The translations under genes and the position numbers were made by a program. This document shows positions 1 through 11,219 of a DNA stretch of 64,000 nt, piece by piece (position 1 is the stretch's first letter; each line of letters starts with the position of its first letter). The notes beneath the pieces were generated by a model. It was given only the letters and a program-made list of their open reading frames with translations. It was not told the DNA's origin and did not search any database. Source of the DNA: Tubulanus polymorphus (taxonomy: Eukaryota > Nemertea > Palaeonemertea > Tubulaniformes > Tubulanidae). The stretch covers positions 10,472,275 through 10,536,274 of the forward strand of contig NC_134032.1 in assembly GCF_964204645.1 (NCBI RefSeq), read 5' to 3'.

Positions 1-582
1 GTACTTGTTCATTAAATTGTAAATTCGTTTATAAGAAATGAAAGATATGTAATGAACAAACCGAAATTCTTTATATCCGCGCAAATATGTTTCCCTCATT
101 GTAATCGGGTAATAGGCACCTATAGACATCGATAATAAACCCGTAAGGATGACAAGCGGCTTCAAGCTACGTTTCACGTGTAGTGGAAAGCTGATAGTAA
201 CCAATCTTTCGCATTGAATTATGACGGTCAAATAGTTTCGAACCACCAGAAATCCTTTAAAAAACATACTTCCCCATATGTTTAAGTGTGCCGGGGAAAT
301 GCGGTAATTAGGAAATTTCATGACAGATTCGCCATACCACGCGTAGTGTATGTAATAACGAACAGAGAACGTGATGAACATAGCCAGCAAAAGCATCATG
401 TCGACTAGTGCGAGGTATTTCAGTAAATCGAAGCAGCGGTTTTTAGTTTTCAGTTTATGAAATACGGTGATAACCATCGCGTTGAATACAACACCGACTG
501 TGACTAGCGGAGGTACAACGAACGCGTAGATCATCCAAGCATACACCCTAACTGAATCGTAAACATATGAAGTCATATTCAT
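1..582 (-). CDS. Rhodopsin-like GPCR, copy 1 (partial, cut by window edge)
   Basis: An open frame runs from an ATG at 582 to the window edge (194 codons, no stop) and matches the other two GPCRs here almost residue for residue. It covers the N-terminus through the start of the third extracellular region. Visible are TM1, the NRCFDLLKYLALVD segment leading into TM2, and the TM3 end CERLVTISFPLHVK, where ERL stands in place of the usual DRY. The first ~15 residues differ from copies 2 and 3, so its ligand-facing end has diverged. It is a plasma-membrane receptor. The resemblance is to peptide/FMRFamide-type or lineage-expanded chemosensory class A receptors of invertebrates; the ligand cannot be read from sequence. 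The C-terminal half lies to the left of the window. Confidence 0.8.
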   Translation of the reverse strand, partial: MNMTSYVYDSVRVYAWMIYAFVVPPLVTVGVVFNAMVITVFHKLKTKNRCFDLLKYLALVDMMLLLAMFITFSVRYYIHYAWYGESVMKFPNYRISPAHLNIWGSMFFKGFLVVRNYLTVIIQCERLVTISFPLHVKRSLKPLVILTGLLSMSIGAYYPITMRETYLRGYKEFRFVHYISFISYKRIYNLMNKY

Positions 583-1130
583 TTTTCAGATTAATCCAAT
601 TCGTCTGCGGTAAACCTTGGACGCGCCTACTCGCTGAAACTTATTATCCTATCTTAACCCACCGCCTAAGTTTTTAACGGACAATACGCAGAGCTCGTGA
701 CACGTGTACAGGTTACATCTGATTTTGTCGCATCGGAAAGCAAATTATCTTATGTGAATGTTGAATATTATGAACTTGACTATACAAACTAGTTGGTGTA
801 TATTCAAAGCTTTTAGAATGAAAAAGAAAAGATAGACGCGAACTTAGTTTGATTTAAGCAGAGAAAATTCTGGAATTCAGAATATACGCTTCACCACAAC
901 AACATTGGACAACCCTCACATCGTTTTAGTTCTGAGGCAGAGCAGCAATTCACCACAGTGATCCACAGCTCTACGATCCTAGTGTGACAATTACATGAGC
1001 AGACAATTTCTTATAATTTTACAAATTCTCCAATCCACTCAGATATTTCTTTTCTAACATTTCCAGTTTTAAGTATTTTTCAGTAATCCTACCTAACTTC
1101 ATTTTTCTAAGCTATCGCATATATATTAAA
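583..1130. other. GPCR copy 1 upstream region and copy 2 downstream region
   Basis: This stretch holds no gene. Bases ~740-870 match the 5' flanks of GPCR copies 2 and 3 (the part coding ALNIHQLVCI in a broken frame), showing that the duplications took upstream DNA along. Bases ~840-1130 match 6560-6860 in inverted orientation. Confidence 0.6.
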
Positions 1131-1385
1131 TCAGAGTGAAACTATGACTTTTGAAATATGAATTCTACGTAAAAAAAATCCATTAAATCTTGTTTTGATG
1201 CCAAAATAATGAAAATAGTAATAAATTACTGGTTTATTATGTACAGTAACTGGCTGTGACCACGTTGATGAACATGTATCGCATGTCTCATGAGTCAATG
1301 ATTCGACGACAAAAATTTCCAATTTCTAGGATTCGACCAGCATACGATGATACGTCACAAGCTACCGTTCCTATCGTCTGGTAAA

Positions 1386-2327
1386 TCAATTGATTTTAAA
1401 TAACTGAAACAACGTATTTCTGTATCGTTTACTTACGATTACATAAAGTATGAAATTCACACATGAATTGAGGAACGACGTCCATCCGTAAATGTCGTTA
1501 AATACTCGATTAAAAGATGCGCTTCCTCCGATCTTACCGAGGAAACCTGGAAGTTCTAATACAGCGAATACGAAACTCATTGTAAGCGCCATTTTAGTAG
1601 CTTTCGTTTGATTTTGAGATGGTGAAATCTTGGTCGCTGACAGAGATATGCGTTTCTTACTTTTGATGCATAAGACAATAATGAGAGCAATGTTTGCCGC
1701 GAAAACTAAGATGTTTGAAATGATAACACGGATGATCGGGTCGATGTATTTGTTCATTAAATGATAAATTCGTTTATAAGGAATGGAAGATATGTAATGA
1801 ACGAATCGAAATTCTTTGTACCCGCGCGACAATTTTACCCTCATTGTAATCGGGTAATAGGCACCTAAAGCCATCGATAATAAACCCGTAATGATAACAA
1901 GTGGCTTCAAGCTACGTTTCACATGAAGCGGAAAAATGATAGTAACCAATCTTTCGCATTGAATTATGACGGTCAAATAATTACGAAACACCAGAAATCC
2001 CTTCGAAAACATGCTACCCCATATGTTCAAGTACACCGGAGAAATTCGGTAATTAGGAAATTGCATGACAGATTCGCCATACCACGCGTAGTGAATGTAA
2101 TAACGGACTGAGAACGTGATAAACATTGTTAGCAAAAACATAATGTCGACTAAAGCGAGGTATTTCAGTAAATCGAAACAGCGGTTTTTAGTTTTCAGTT
2201 TGTGAAATACAATGATAACCATCACATTGAATACAACGCCAACTAGGACTATCGTAGGTACGATGTATGCTATGCCAATCCATACCATAGAATACGTACT
2301 CATTATCGGTTTGTTAGTTTTGTTCAT
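1386..2327 (-). CDS. Rhodopsin-like GPCR, copy 2
   Basis: A single-exon gene of 313 aa with seven hydrophobic segments. TM1 holds the usual N (VVFNVMVIIVFHK), TM3 ends in CERLVTIIFPL (ERL for DRY), TM6 has the P of LELPGF, and TM7 ends NSCVNFILYVIVSKRYR, an N-x4-F-x2-Y variant of NPxxY followed by the helix 8 basic residues. Translation starts at MNKTNKP: the DNA just upstream carries a stop in frame, while the paralog at 5395 has the same start. Length and gene structure suit intronless invertebrate class A receptors of the FMRFamide/chemosensory type. It lies in tandem with copy 1 and as a mirror image of copy 3. Ligand unknown. Confidence 0.85.
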   Translation of the reverse strand: MNKTNKPIMSTYSMVWIGIAYIVPTIVLVGVVFNVMVIIVFHKLKTKNRCFDLLKYLALVDIMFLLTMFITFSVRYYIHYAWYGESVMQFPNYRISPVYLNIWGSMFSKGFLVFRNYLTVIIQCERLVTIIFPLHVKRSLKPLVIITGLLSMALGAYYPITMRVKLSRGYKEFRFVHYISSIPYKRIYHLMNKYIDPIIRVIISNILVFAANIALIIVLCIKSKKRISLSATKISPSQNQTKATKMALTMSFVFAVLELPGFLGKIGGSASFNRVFNDIYGWTSFLNSCVNFILYVIVSKRYRNTLFQLFKIN

Positions 2328-2782
2328 TTCTTTCTCAAAGTATCCGATTCATCTGCAGCTATCTAAGACCAGGGAGCACCTACCAACTTAAACCGAATTT
2401 CATAACTGAAACGCCGCGTAGATTCTCATATCCCACAAAATACAGAGCTTATAATTCGTGCATAAAGTCACTATATTTGAGTCGGAGTCAGAGACACTTT
2501 ATTCAATGTGAACGTCGAATATGATAAACAGTAGGGAAACTACCTGATGAACATTCAAAGCTTTTATGACGAGAACGAAAATATGACACAGAGCAGTTAG
2601 ATTGCTACGGAAGAACTTCGCACACTCAGAAATTATAGCTTGCGATACTGAGCAGCTGATTATAGTGATACATTTACACATAGAAATATGTACAAGTTTT
2701 ATTCAAGTCGAAACAAAGTGTGATTCAAACGCTTCATGTTAGTCAGTATATATACACTGCGGCAGAAACGTAGCTGCATTAA
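2328..2782. other. Shared 5' flank of GPCR copy 2 with a conserved short frame
   Basis: Minus-strand bases 2681-2499 encode a 60-codon open frame (contains KALNVHQVV and FIIFDVH) that is also open at 5024-5233 beside copy 3, but broken beside copy 1. It could be leader DNA with an upstream ORF or only duplicated flank. Bases 2340-2500 are non-coding leader matching 5235-5394. Confidence 0.4.
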
Positions 2783-3533
2783 TTAAATGCCCTTCTCTTC
2801 CAAAACTTCAATATCCGTCGTCTGCGAAACTGCGTTATCAATACCGATGACGTCATCACTTCTTGTGCGGACTGGTCGGAAACAGCAAGGAGGCATGGTG
2901 AAGCATTCCCTCATTCCCGCGCCCGGGCAACAGCAAATACTGCATCTATCCTCACACATAGGCCTTGTCCACCGGGGTCGACCTTGGATTAATAGATAGC
3001 TTATATTATAAAAGACTGTATTGAACATGGATGGCATAACGTATTGAATGATCTTAAAGATATTCAAAATGGACGACATTGACGTATTGAATAGATTAGT
3101 TCTATATTGCGTATATAGAAAAAAAGGACGACTAATTCAGTGAATTCACTACATTTATATTGAAAAAGTGCGAAAATACTACCGATTCAAAATGGATGCA
3201 CGAAACCCACTTATATGTGTATTCCATGTGGCTGAAGCATTGAATAGACCTATGTTCTGGATATCTTTCGTTCGTAACAGCAACCATTTTATGGTCACGA
3301 TAGGCACTCGACGGTCTTTCATTTCTAAATTAACTTCTGAAAAAGCCGACGCGCTTTCACCAAAGATGACTATTTCAATTGAAATTATTTTAGGAACCGT
3401 CTAAAGATGTAAATTTCTATCATTTAAAACGAAATGCAAAAAGAATTGGTACTTTACCTTGAGTTGAGTGAAGCGTGGCCAATAACATTAACAGAGTGAG
3501 GGATACGCGTCTTACGGTTCGGTGCTGCTGCAT
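2783..3533 (-). CDS. Small secreted cysteine-rich protein (two exons, 91 aa)
   Basis: Exon 1 (3533-3458) encodes a clear signal peptide: a basic start, then a leucine-rich core (SLTLLMLLATLHSTQ), ending at a GTAAAG donor in phase 1. Exon 2 (2982-2783) follows a CCAAG acceptor in the matching phase and runs to a stop. The mature part has eight cysteines spaced C-x3-C-x2-CCC-x7-C-x5-CC, then an acidic tail ending in EEKGI. The joined length is 91 aa. A TATA-like stretch lies near 3600 on the minus strand. I do not recognise the family; cysteine density and size fit a secreted peptide of defence, signalling or venom-like type, which is inference only. It lies at the inner edge of the left arm of the GPCR inverted duplication, and its mirror copy of exon 2 (4798-4965) is broken by an early stop. 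Confidence 0.6.
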
Positions 3534-4560
3534 AGTTACGCGAATTTGTCGATTGTTATTGCAAAAAAGCCTTTGACTCGATTATATTATTCTTGATATA
3601 TGCGCAAAAGTAACAGCGACTACTGACTGTATGAACACATGAACTAAAATGATCTGGCTGATAATGAACTGAAGGAAGTAGTTATTGCTACCAGCAGAAT
3701 TCTACCAGTAAAGGAGGCCCGTGTGATATAAACAGGGTGCGCGAGTGTAATCTGCCTACGAATTTGTATTAATTGCTGGACGAAATCATATGGTTTGTGA
3801 TGCAACAATTAGTCAGGAAATGCCGCATCAAAATTATCTATAGCAATTCTGCGTTCCTTCGCAACCATTATCAATTCTGTGTACCGGTATTATTCCGGAA
3901 CCGGTTTCACAGTGTGAGGAGTTAAGTCTTGCAAAGCATCGTAGAAAGATTTTTGAAGATTTTAACCTATTTAAACTTTGGAATCGAGCGGACGTGGTTT
4001 TTCATCATAGGGAATGGGTGTTAAATTCTAGTTTAACAACTTGTCCCATTATTTCTACAAATAGTATGAAAATGCCTAGCACTGTTTTTAACCATCTAGT
4101 GCCTCAGCCCTAAAAATGTGTGATATTTCTTATTGACCTATATTTTCTGCATCCTCTTGCTGCATACAACACAAATTCAATATCAGTTTCTAAAATCTGA
4201 AAAAAATTGTCTCCATATTTCAATTAACATTACGTGGACATCAGGTTATAAAGAATGGTTCAAAAGCTTCGATTTATGACCACACTTGGCACAAGTATGT
4301 ACTAAGTGTCAACTTGCGTGGACAACAGGCTTTCCAGCCAGTTGTTTACGATACTTTGATACGTGCATGGCAGCTATTATGTCGAGTATCAGTTTGCTGC
4401 GAAAAAAGACGTAAGTTGGTGCTCAGGTAAAGTTACATAATCCGCGTCCGCAGTTCCTATATATAGTAATGATGAGAGATCATACCGCGGTACACCAGTC
4501 CCTGACTTGAATCGTTGGCGTTAATCTACATGCTAAGTTACAAACTAGGTCATAGCCAGA
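3534..4560. other. Spacer between inverted arms
   Basis: No convincing coding sequence. It holds the presumed promoter of the cysteine-rich gene (3534-3620) and then non-repetitive AT-rich DNA. Confidence 0.5.
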
Positions 4561-4629
4561 AAGCTTCAATGACTATTCTTAATTCGAAAAGTGGAACTTA
4601 ATTCCACGTTTTCGACAGCAATTTAGTTT

Positions 4630-4745
4630 CGATTTTTGGCATTCGCATCTGATGCGAAGATACGTCACACGCATCCATTTTCTTCCGGATGAACTTTGCC
4701 AGCAAAGGTTGCGAGGTATTTCAGTAAATCGAAGCAGCGGTTTTT
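4630..4745 (-). pseudogene. GPCR fragment (degraded fourth copy)
   Basis: Bases 4690-4745 match the TM1-TM2 loop of the GPCRs in minus orientation (the part coding NRCFDLLKYLA), and 4640-4670 matches DNA found just 3' of the intact receptors. The middle of the gene is missing. It is a remnant of another duplication or of a deletion at the palindrome centre. Confidence 0.6.
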
Positions 4746-4797
4746 ATCTTTTTAGACTTTTCGCATTTTAAATATATAAGCTATTCATTTTTCCAAG

Positions 4798-4965
4798 GTC
4801 GACCCGAGTAAAAGGCCTATGTGTGAGGATAGATGCGGTGTTTGCTGTTTTCTGGGTGCGGGAATAAGGGAATGATGACGTCATCGATATTGATCATTCG
4901 CATGTTTACGTCAGTAGTTTTGCAAACGACGGATATTGAAGTTCTGGAAGATATGTACATTTAAC
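4798..4965 (+). pseudogene. Broken mirror copy of cysteine-rich exon 2
   Basis: The acceptor context (TTTTCCAAG then GTCGACCC) and the start of the exon match 2982-2783 in inverted orientation, but the frame meets a TAA four codons in and several of the cysteine codons are lost. No copy of the signal-peptide exon is seen upstream. It is a pseudogene of the gene at 2783-3533. Confidence 0.6.
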
Positions 4966-5394
4966 TAATGCAGCTACGTTTCTGCTGCACTGTCTGTGCG
5001 GACTAACAACGCCTTGTTGCGAATTGAGTAAAACGTGTCTATATATTTCCATGAGTAAATGTATCGCTATAATCAGCCGCTCAGTATTGCAAGCCATAAC
5101 TTCTGAATGCGCGAAGTTTTTTTGGGGTAATCTAACTGCTGTGTGTCATATTTTCGTTCAAATCGTAAAAGCTTTGAATGTTCATCAGGTAGTATGCATA
5201 CTGTTTATCATATTCGACGTTCACGCGGAATAAAGCTTCTCTGACTCCGACTCAAATATATTCACTTCGTGCACAAATTGTGTATGTGTGAGATAAGAAT
5301 TTACGAGACCGTTATTACTGAAATTCGGTTCCAGTTGGTAGGTGCTCCCTGGTTTCAGATAGCTGCAGATGAATCGGATTCTCTGAAAACAAAA

Positions 5395-6333
5395 ATGAAT
5401 AAAACTAACAACCCGAGAAGCCCATATTCTATGGTATGGATTGGCATTGCGTACATCGTACCTACGATAGTCCTAGTCGGTGTTATATTCAACGCGATGG
5501 TTATCGTCGTATTTCACAAACTGAAAACTAAAAACCGCTGCTTCGATTTACTGAAATACCTCGCACAAGTCGACATTATGTTTTTGCTGGCAACGTTTAT
5601 CACGTTCTCAGTTCGTTATTACATCCACTATGCGTGGTATGGCGAATCTATCATGAAATTTCCTAATTACCGAATTTCTCCGGTGTACTTAAATATATGG
5701 GGAAGTATGTTTTCTAAAGGATTTCTGGTGTTTCGCAATTATTTGACCGTCATAATTCAATGCGAAAGATTGGTAACTATCATTTTTCCGCTCCGCGTAA
5801 AACGTAGCTTGAAGCCACTTGTAATCTTAACGGGTTTATTATCGATGGCTTTAGGTGCTTACTACCCGATTTCAATGAGGGTAAAATTGTCGCGCGGATA
5901 TAAACAATTTCGGTTTGTTCATTACGTTACTTTCATTCCGTATAAACAAATTCATAATACAATGAACAAATACATCGACCCGATCATCCGTGTTTTTATC
6001 TCAAACATTTTAGTTTTCGTTGCAAACATAGCTCTCATTATTGTTTTATGCGTCAGGAGTGAGCAACGCAAAACTCTGTCAGCGACCAAGATTTCATCGT
6101 CTCAAAATCAAACGAAAGCCACTAAAATGGCGCTTACAATGAGTTTCGTATTCGCCATTTTAGAATTTCCGGGATTCCTCGGTAAGTTCGGAAGAGGTAC
6201 ATCTTTTAGTAGATTATTTAATGACATTTACGGATGGACATCGATTCTCAATTCATGTGTGAATTTCATACTTTATGTAATCGTAAGTAAACAATACAGA
6301 AATACGTTGTTTCAGTTATTTAAAATCAATTGA
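5395..6333 (+). CDS. Rhodopsin-like GPCR, copy 3
   Basis: A single-exon receptor of 312 aa, closely similar to copy 2 along its whole length. I take the ATG at 5395 (MNKTNNPRSPYS) because copy 2 begins in the same way; the frame stays open to an ATG at 5269, but the corresponding upstream DNA of copy 2 is not open. Seven TM segments are present, with TM3 end CERLVTIIFPL, TM6 LEFPGF, and TM7 NSCVNFILYVIVSKQYR. Differences from copy 2 cluster in extracellular loops and the third intracellular loop (RSEQRKTLSATKISSS), as expected for receptors drifting in specificity. It is transcribed away from copy 2. Probably a functional membrane receptor of unknown ligand. Confidence 0.85.
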   Translation: MNKTNNPRSPYSMVWIGIAYIVPTIVLVGVIFNAMVIVVFHKLKTKNRCFDLLKYLAQVDIMFLLATFITFSVRYYIHYAWYGESIMKFPNYRISPVYLNIWGSMFSKGFLVFRNYLTVIIQCERLVTIIFPLRVKRSLKPLVILTGLLSMALGAYYPISMRVKLSRGYKQFRFVHYVTFIPYKQIHNTMNKYIDPIIRVFISNILVFVANIALIIVLCVRSEQRKTLSATKISSSQNQTKATKMALTMSFVFAILEFPGFLGKFGRGTSFSRLFNDIYGWTSILNSCVNFILYVIVSKQYRNTLFQLFKIN

Positions 6334-6859
6334 TTTACCAGACGATAGGAACGGTAGCTTGTGACGTATCATCGTATGCTGTTCGAATCCTAGAAATTGG
6401 AAATTTTTGTCATTGAGTCATTGACTCCCGAGACTATACATGCTATACATGTTCATCATCGTGGTCACAGCCAACTGTTACTTTACATAGTTAACCAGTA
6501 ATTTATCACTTTTTCTATTATTTACACGTCAAAACAAGATACTTTCACTTAAAAGATTTGATAGATTTTGAAATTCATATTTCAAAAGCAATAGTTTCAC
6601 TTAGATTCAATTTCAATATATATGCTTTAGCTAAGAAAAATGAAGTTAGGTATAGGAATACTGAAAATCGTCGATATCAAAATTGGAAATCTAAGAAAAG
6701 AAAAATCTGTGGATTGGAGAATTTGAGAAATTATTTGAAATTGTAAGCTCATGTAGTTGTCACACTAGGAGCTTCGTGGATCACAGTGGTGAACTGCTGA
6801 TCTGCCTTCGAACTCAAACGATATGAGGATTTCTCAAGTTGTTGTGGTATAAATTGAAG

Positions 6860-7200
6860 TACTAATACATCACAGACATCTCTCTACATCCAATCAATGT
6901 ATATCAATGTATACAAACTTTACGGAAACGGTTTATACGGCGTCAAAAACTATGATACTTTGCGTAACGTCTTAAACGGAACCTTGCAAAGTCTATTGTG
7001 GGATCAACTGGACAATGACATCGTCACGCAAAATTAATACATGTTACGAACCGACGGAAAATGTGCGCAATCTTGTCGAAAAATAACAGTGACGAATGTG
7101 GTTAGAAAATCACGAATGTATTCAACTACGTTATTGCTTACAAGGGCTCAGATGATCTTAATTGTTTCCTTCGGGATGTTCATTTTCGGTGTCATGGCGG
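6860..7200. other. Intergenic, start of lectin tandem duplication
   Basis: Bases ~6930-7200 match ~12350-12610 (for example GGCGTCAAAA-type stretches around 6940 and 12361), so this is the 3' flank shared by the two lectin genes. No gene seen. Confidence 0.55.
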
Positions 7201-10200
7201 TCAGGTTTCGGTTCCTTTGTAGCAGACAAAATGTATATTTTCGTCACAGCTGACGTCGGAGATGCGGTTGATCGCTGATTCGTCACCTCCGACGAGTAAA
7301 GCCACGCATGCGCCGTCATCAGGTTTTCCAAAGGCCCAGTTCAGGTATTCCACCTGAAATTTGAAGAAAATGAAAAATGATCAATTATTGGTTATTGAAA
7401 CCGAAAGATCGGATTTCAGGTTGAACTCACGTCCCAGGTGTAACCTCCGTTAGGTTTCGACTCGTGGGAACCAATCCAAACATCGCACGACGACAGCGCT
7501 GAAATTTTGAAATGATGTTTGATTGTGAGCAGGTTAAAAATGAATGAAATAAATTCAGTCCCGTAGCAATATATAATGATTTACTTTTCATGCATTCATT
7601 TTACAAAATTAATCGAAAAAATGCTGCAAAACAGCGACGGGTTTCTGCTTTGCTGCATCATTCATATATAAACCTTAAAAGTTATTGCAAAACCCTACTA
7701 TTACTTTCGATATGAAAAGGGAACTATGAGACTATTGAATAAAAGTGAACTTCAATGTCGGATTCAAACCAAGAACTTATACGAATGAAGACAGCTCTCA
7801 AATAATATAGAAAACAAAGTAAATTGAGTACGGAGAGATTTTAATTCTGCAAAGAGTAATCCTATGCTATGTTCATTGTATAAAAAGCCTACCTTTAACG
7901 GCGGTGTTTTCTGCCGGTGTAGTAATATGCACGAGACCGGTTCCTCCTAAGTGACGACATTTCTTAGAGGCAGACGACCACGACAGCAAATCGTGAATCA
8001 CTAGATGTCCTTTATTACCGAATCGACTCCACGAACTGTCAGAACAAAGCGAACCTATGGATTCAAATATTTACGACTTAAAAACCTCGTGTATATCATA
8101 GACGATATTGTGCTTTTATATGGGAAAAAGAAGTGAATTTATTTGATTTAGGTAGATGGCGCTATTAGGTTGATTGTACCCTGGCATTGGCAGACGGCTT
8201 TGAGTTTAACGATGCAGTCCTCAGTGTTCCATAAACCGTCGCTGTGTTGGAGAAATGCGCATTCGGCATTATTCGGATCAGCTCCGGGTTTATTCGGCAT
8301 CCAGTTTGTGTATTGCAGCTATAATAGAATGCCATACGAGATATTGGGCGAATGTAATGTTTCCAGATGAAGCTAGTATCGATATATTACGTGACACGGT
8401 GGCACACATTTCGATCATTGAAGCCTGAACGAAATTAGGATAAGTTACTACAACCTTATGATGCCCTCTTAATGCCTGGGAATTTCCATGGGTAAGTGAA
8501 ATTGTGATATGGTTTTTAATGACAGCCTTTTCGATTTCAACTTCAATGGCTATGTAAAACCCCATGACTATTTTTTCGATAAACTATAAAAGTGAGCCGA
8601 TACTTCGCTATGTCAACAGATGGTGCATTGGTATTACATTGGACGAACCCTACTTTCGGTATGTATCATCGTAGTTCCATCTATTGACGATAGATGGCGA
8701 TTACCCCTATATTTTACCTTTGATGTGTAGCTACCGTCGTCATTCCGTTTCACTCCAATTAGTGCCTTATAAATAGACCCACGTTTAAGTTCATCTAGAA
8801 TTAAGATTTAACTTTTGATTTTTTTTTTTCGAAAGCCAACTTCGATATGGTTCATTCATTATAGGATGACTGGAGTTTTCCAAAATTTCTACTCTTTACT
8901 TCAGCTCATTCAAACACCTGCTGTGATTGGCGTGAAAACAAAAATACGTCATCAGTAGAGTTATGGAAGCCTCCATCTTTTTTTCGTGTAAACTCACTAG
9001 CAACAATAAGAGATTCCGCCTTGTCAGTCAATACAGCGGGCCACGCCCCCAAACGCGCGCAAACATTGCCGACCAAACTCCCTAAAGTGGCTACCGTCGA
9101 AATGATGTAACAATGATTTCCGCCGCCATGTATCCATCCGCTACTGCACGGACCTACAAGTAAACGCACTATTTTGTTAAAAACTAACCCCAAAACTATA
9201 ACAAAAAAGAAGATGGCGCATACACACGCAAAAATACCGATGCACTGAAAAATTGTTACCAGTTTGACAACGATTTCCCGTATATCCCTCAGGACATACG
9301 CAGTATACATTATAACCGGAAATAGCCGTACACGAGCCACCGTTTAGACAAGGATTCACGCTGCATGGGCCACCTGTCGGCAAAATAGAGAACGAATTTA
9401 GTCTAGTTCAAGAGTTTCAATTAACGAACGATCTAAGACGAAATTTTCTATTTGCAACCTGACATTGTATCTTAATCTCACAGGAAACGAAAATCATTAG
9501 TAAAATGATTAGGCAGTAATAACTGACGGATATACAAAAAGCCTACCGCGTTCACAGTTCTGTCCATGGTAGTTGTTCTCACAAACACATGTATGGCCAC
9601 CACCAAAATCAATCAATTTACACGTGCCCCGGCTGGAGCACGTGATTCCCGAACAAAGACCTATCCGTGTGGTAGAGAAAAACGAGTCACACAATCAGGG
9701 GTTTCTTGGAAAGAAAAAGTGAACCGTTTAAAAAGATAAGCGTCGTACTTACTGTTTTCGCAATACGTGCCGGATGTTCCTGTCATGCACATACACGAGG
9801 GAACGTACGTGCCCGTCGATGTCTCCATAACCGTACATGATCCGAAATTCTTACACGGGCTGCATACGCACTGAGCTGTATAGAATCATCAGAAAGATTT
9901 GGGTGAAATCGATTGGTTCGTCACGGTAAACGCATTTTGCAAAAGGATATACCTCGATTCATCCCTATTTTCGTATTTAGGCGGCCACTTGGATCACGAA
10001 CGATTATGATCTGTATGCGAGACTTAAACAGAATCGATGTTGCGCAAGTCTCTCGTCGATTGTTCAAGATCCAAGATGGCTGTTAAAAAAGACTTACGTA
10101 CTAGCACATAGGACCCAGTTCCACAGTCTGAGTTTTCTGAGATTGTACTCAAGAGTTAAACTCAATGAAAATGAACTGACTTTACCCACTGACAGTTAAC

Positions 10201-10852
10201 TCTAATTCACAGTTTTGGTGCTGGATTCTGGTCACTTACATTTTACTTGAACTGCTATTCCGTTATTGCCGTTAACACGTGCCGTTGCAACAGCAATGGC
10301 GTCGAACATCCGGCAGGTGGTGCTGTCTGCCACATACTCGTATCCCAAACACGAATGGTCGGCAAAACAACTATTTTCACATAGCATCGATTCAAGAAAC
10401 TGTTCAGAGGCGAAAACCCTAGCATCATACTTCAAATATACAGTACCAAATTTAGCCGCTAGGAAAGGAAACAAATATAAAACAGAGGAGACAAATATCA
10501 AAATCGAAGATATATTTCAATCTAGGCCCAAATTGTAACCTCCATGGCTGCATCCTAAATCCCATACACAAACATGCCCTGAAAAGCCACTAGAATAGTT
10601 CTAGATTATCGGAATTTTCTGGGGAGGGGCCCTGTATAGTTGCCGGTCTGCACCCCTCCTTGAAGAAACCCTAGATCCGCCTGTTTGGGCATACGTCTTT
10701 TTGGAAGACGGAAGGTAATTTGATGATGCCGTTACGCTCGCGTATACGGCATAAATGGCATTAGACTCACGAGTATCGAGATGTACATTGATTGTTAACA
10801 CCGAAACAATGATAAACGTCACGCCGAACGCTAACAGGCTTGTCCTCAACAT
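7201..10852 (-). CDS. Secreted PAN-EGF-EGF-EGF-CTLD-CTLD protein, copy A (468 aa)
   Basis: Eleven coding exons, in order: 10855-10771 (ATG 10852), 10458-10240, 9875-9753, 9660-9547, 9373-9260, 9153-8998, 8794-8718, 8318-8180, 8054-7893, 7498-7431, 7353-7201. All junctions are GT-AG and in phase, and the total is 469 codons with stop. Residues 1-25 are a signal peptide (or signal anchor); ~28-101 a PAN/Apple-like domain ([16 protein letters not shown]); 102-218 three EGF modules, one per exon with phase-1 borders; 219-342 a C-type lectin domain (NWMPNKPG and LWNTEDC); 343-468 a second one ([19 protein letters not shown]). The EPN/QPD and WND sugar and calcium motifs are altered in both, so binding specificity is unclear. 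Likely an extracellular recognition or adhesion protein. Copy B lies directly upstream. Confidence 0.85.
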
Positions 10853-10937
10853 TATCTTAAAAACCAAAAAAGTACATTGCAAATTTTAGAAAGATTTACA
10901 AAGGGAATTTAGTTTGAAGGACAATATAAATACGTAC

Positions 10938-11100
10938 CTTTATCAGCAATATTTTGAATGGATAAACTTGTTCCGTCTATCAAACCAACATTTCCAACTA
11001 CTCCAAATTCCACGCGTAAATTCTTCTTCGTTTTTAATGATGAACACCAGCTGGACCGGAAGTCATACATCCAACCTGGTGCATACTTAATGTCTGTATA
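10938..11100 (-). promoter_or_regulatory. Non-coding first exon and promoter of lectin copy A
   Basis: A GTACGT donor directly left of 10938 and an acceptor just 5' of the ATG (AAG then ATAATG at 10857-10850) point to an intron in the 5' UTR. The exon and its donor are conserved at 16638 and upward in copy B. TATATATA stretches near 11100-11145 may be the core promoter. The left end is known; the transcription start is a guess. Confidence 0.5.
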
Positions 11101-11219
11101 TATATATTCACATCACATATATATTACATCACATATATATCTAACTGAAAGATGGTGTCTCCCACTTGAGAAATTACCGCTAAGGCCCACATTGTTTTGA
11201 ACCAGGTCCTAGAAAATTG

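Larger units (their letters stand above)
840..6860. repeat. Large inverted duplication (arms ~840-2990 and ~4798-6860)
   Basis: The arms share GPCR copies 2 and 3, their 3' flanks (e.g. 1330-1385 with 6335-6390), 5' flanks and the cysteine-rich exon 2, all in opposite orientation. Arms are about 2.1 kb with a spacer of about 1.8 kb. Identity is high but not perfect, with indels, so the event is not very recent. Confidence 0.8.

Noticed and set aside
3168-3404. 78-codon frame between the two exons of the cysteine-rich gene
   Set aside because: No homology, no signal peptide, and it lies in the intron on the opposite strand.
10601-10770. Longer first exon of lectin A reading on to 10601
   Set aside because: The GTGAGT donor at 10770-10765 joins in phase to the PAN exon and is conserved in copy B, whereas the extension is not.
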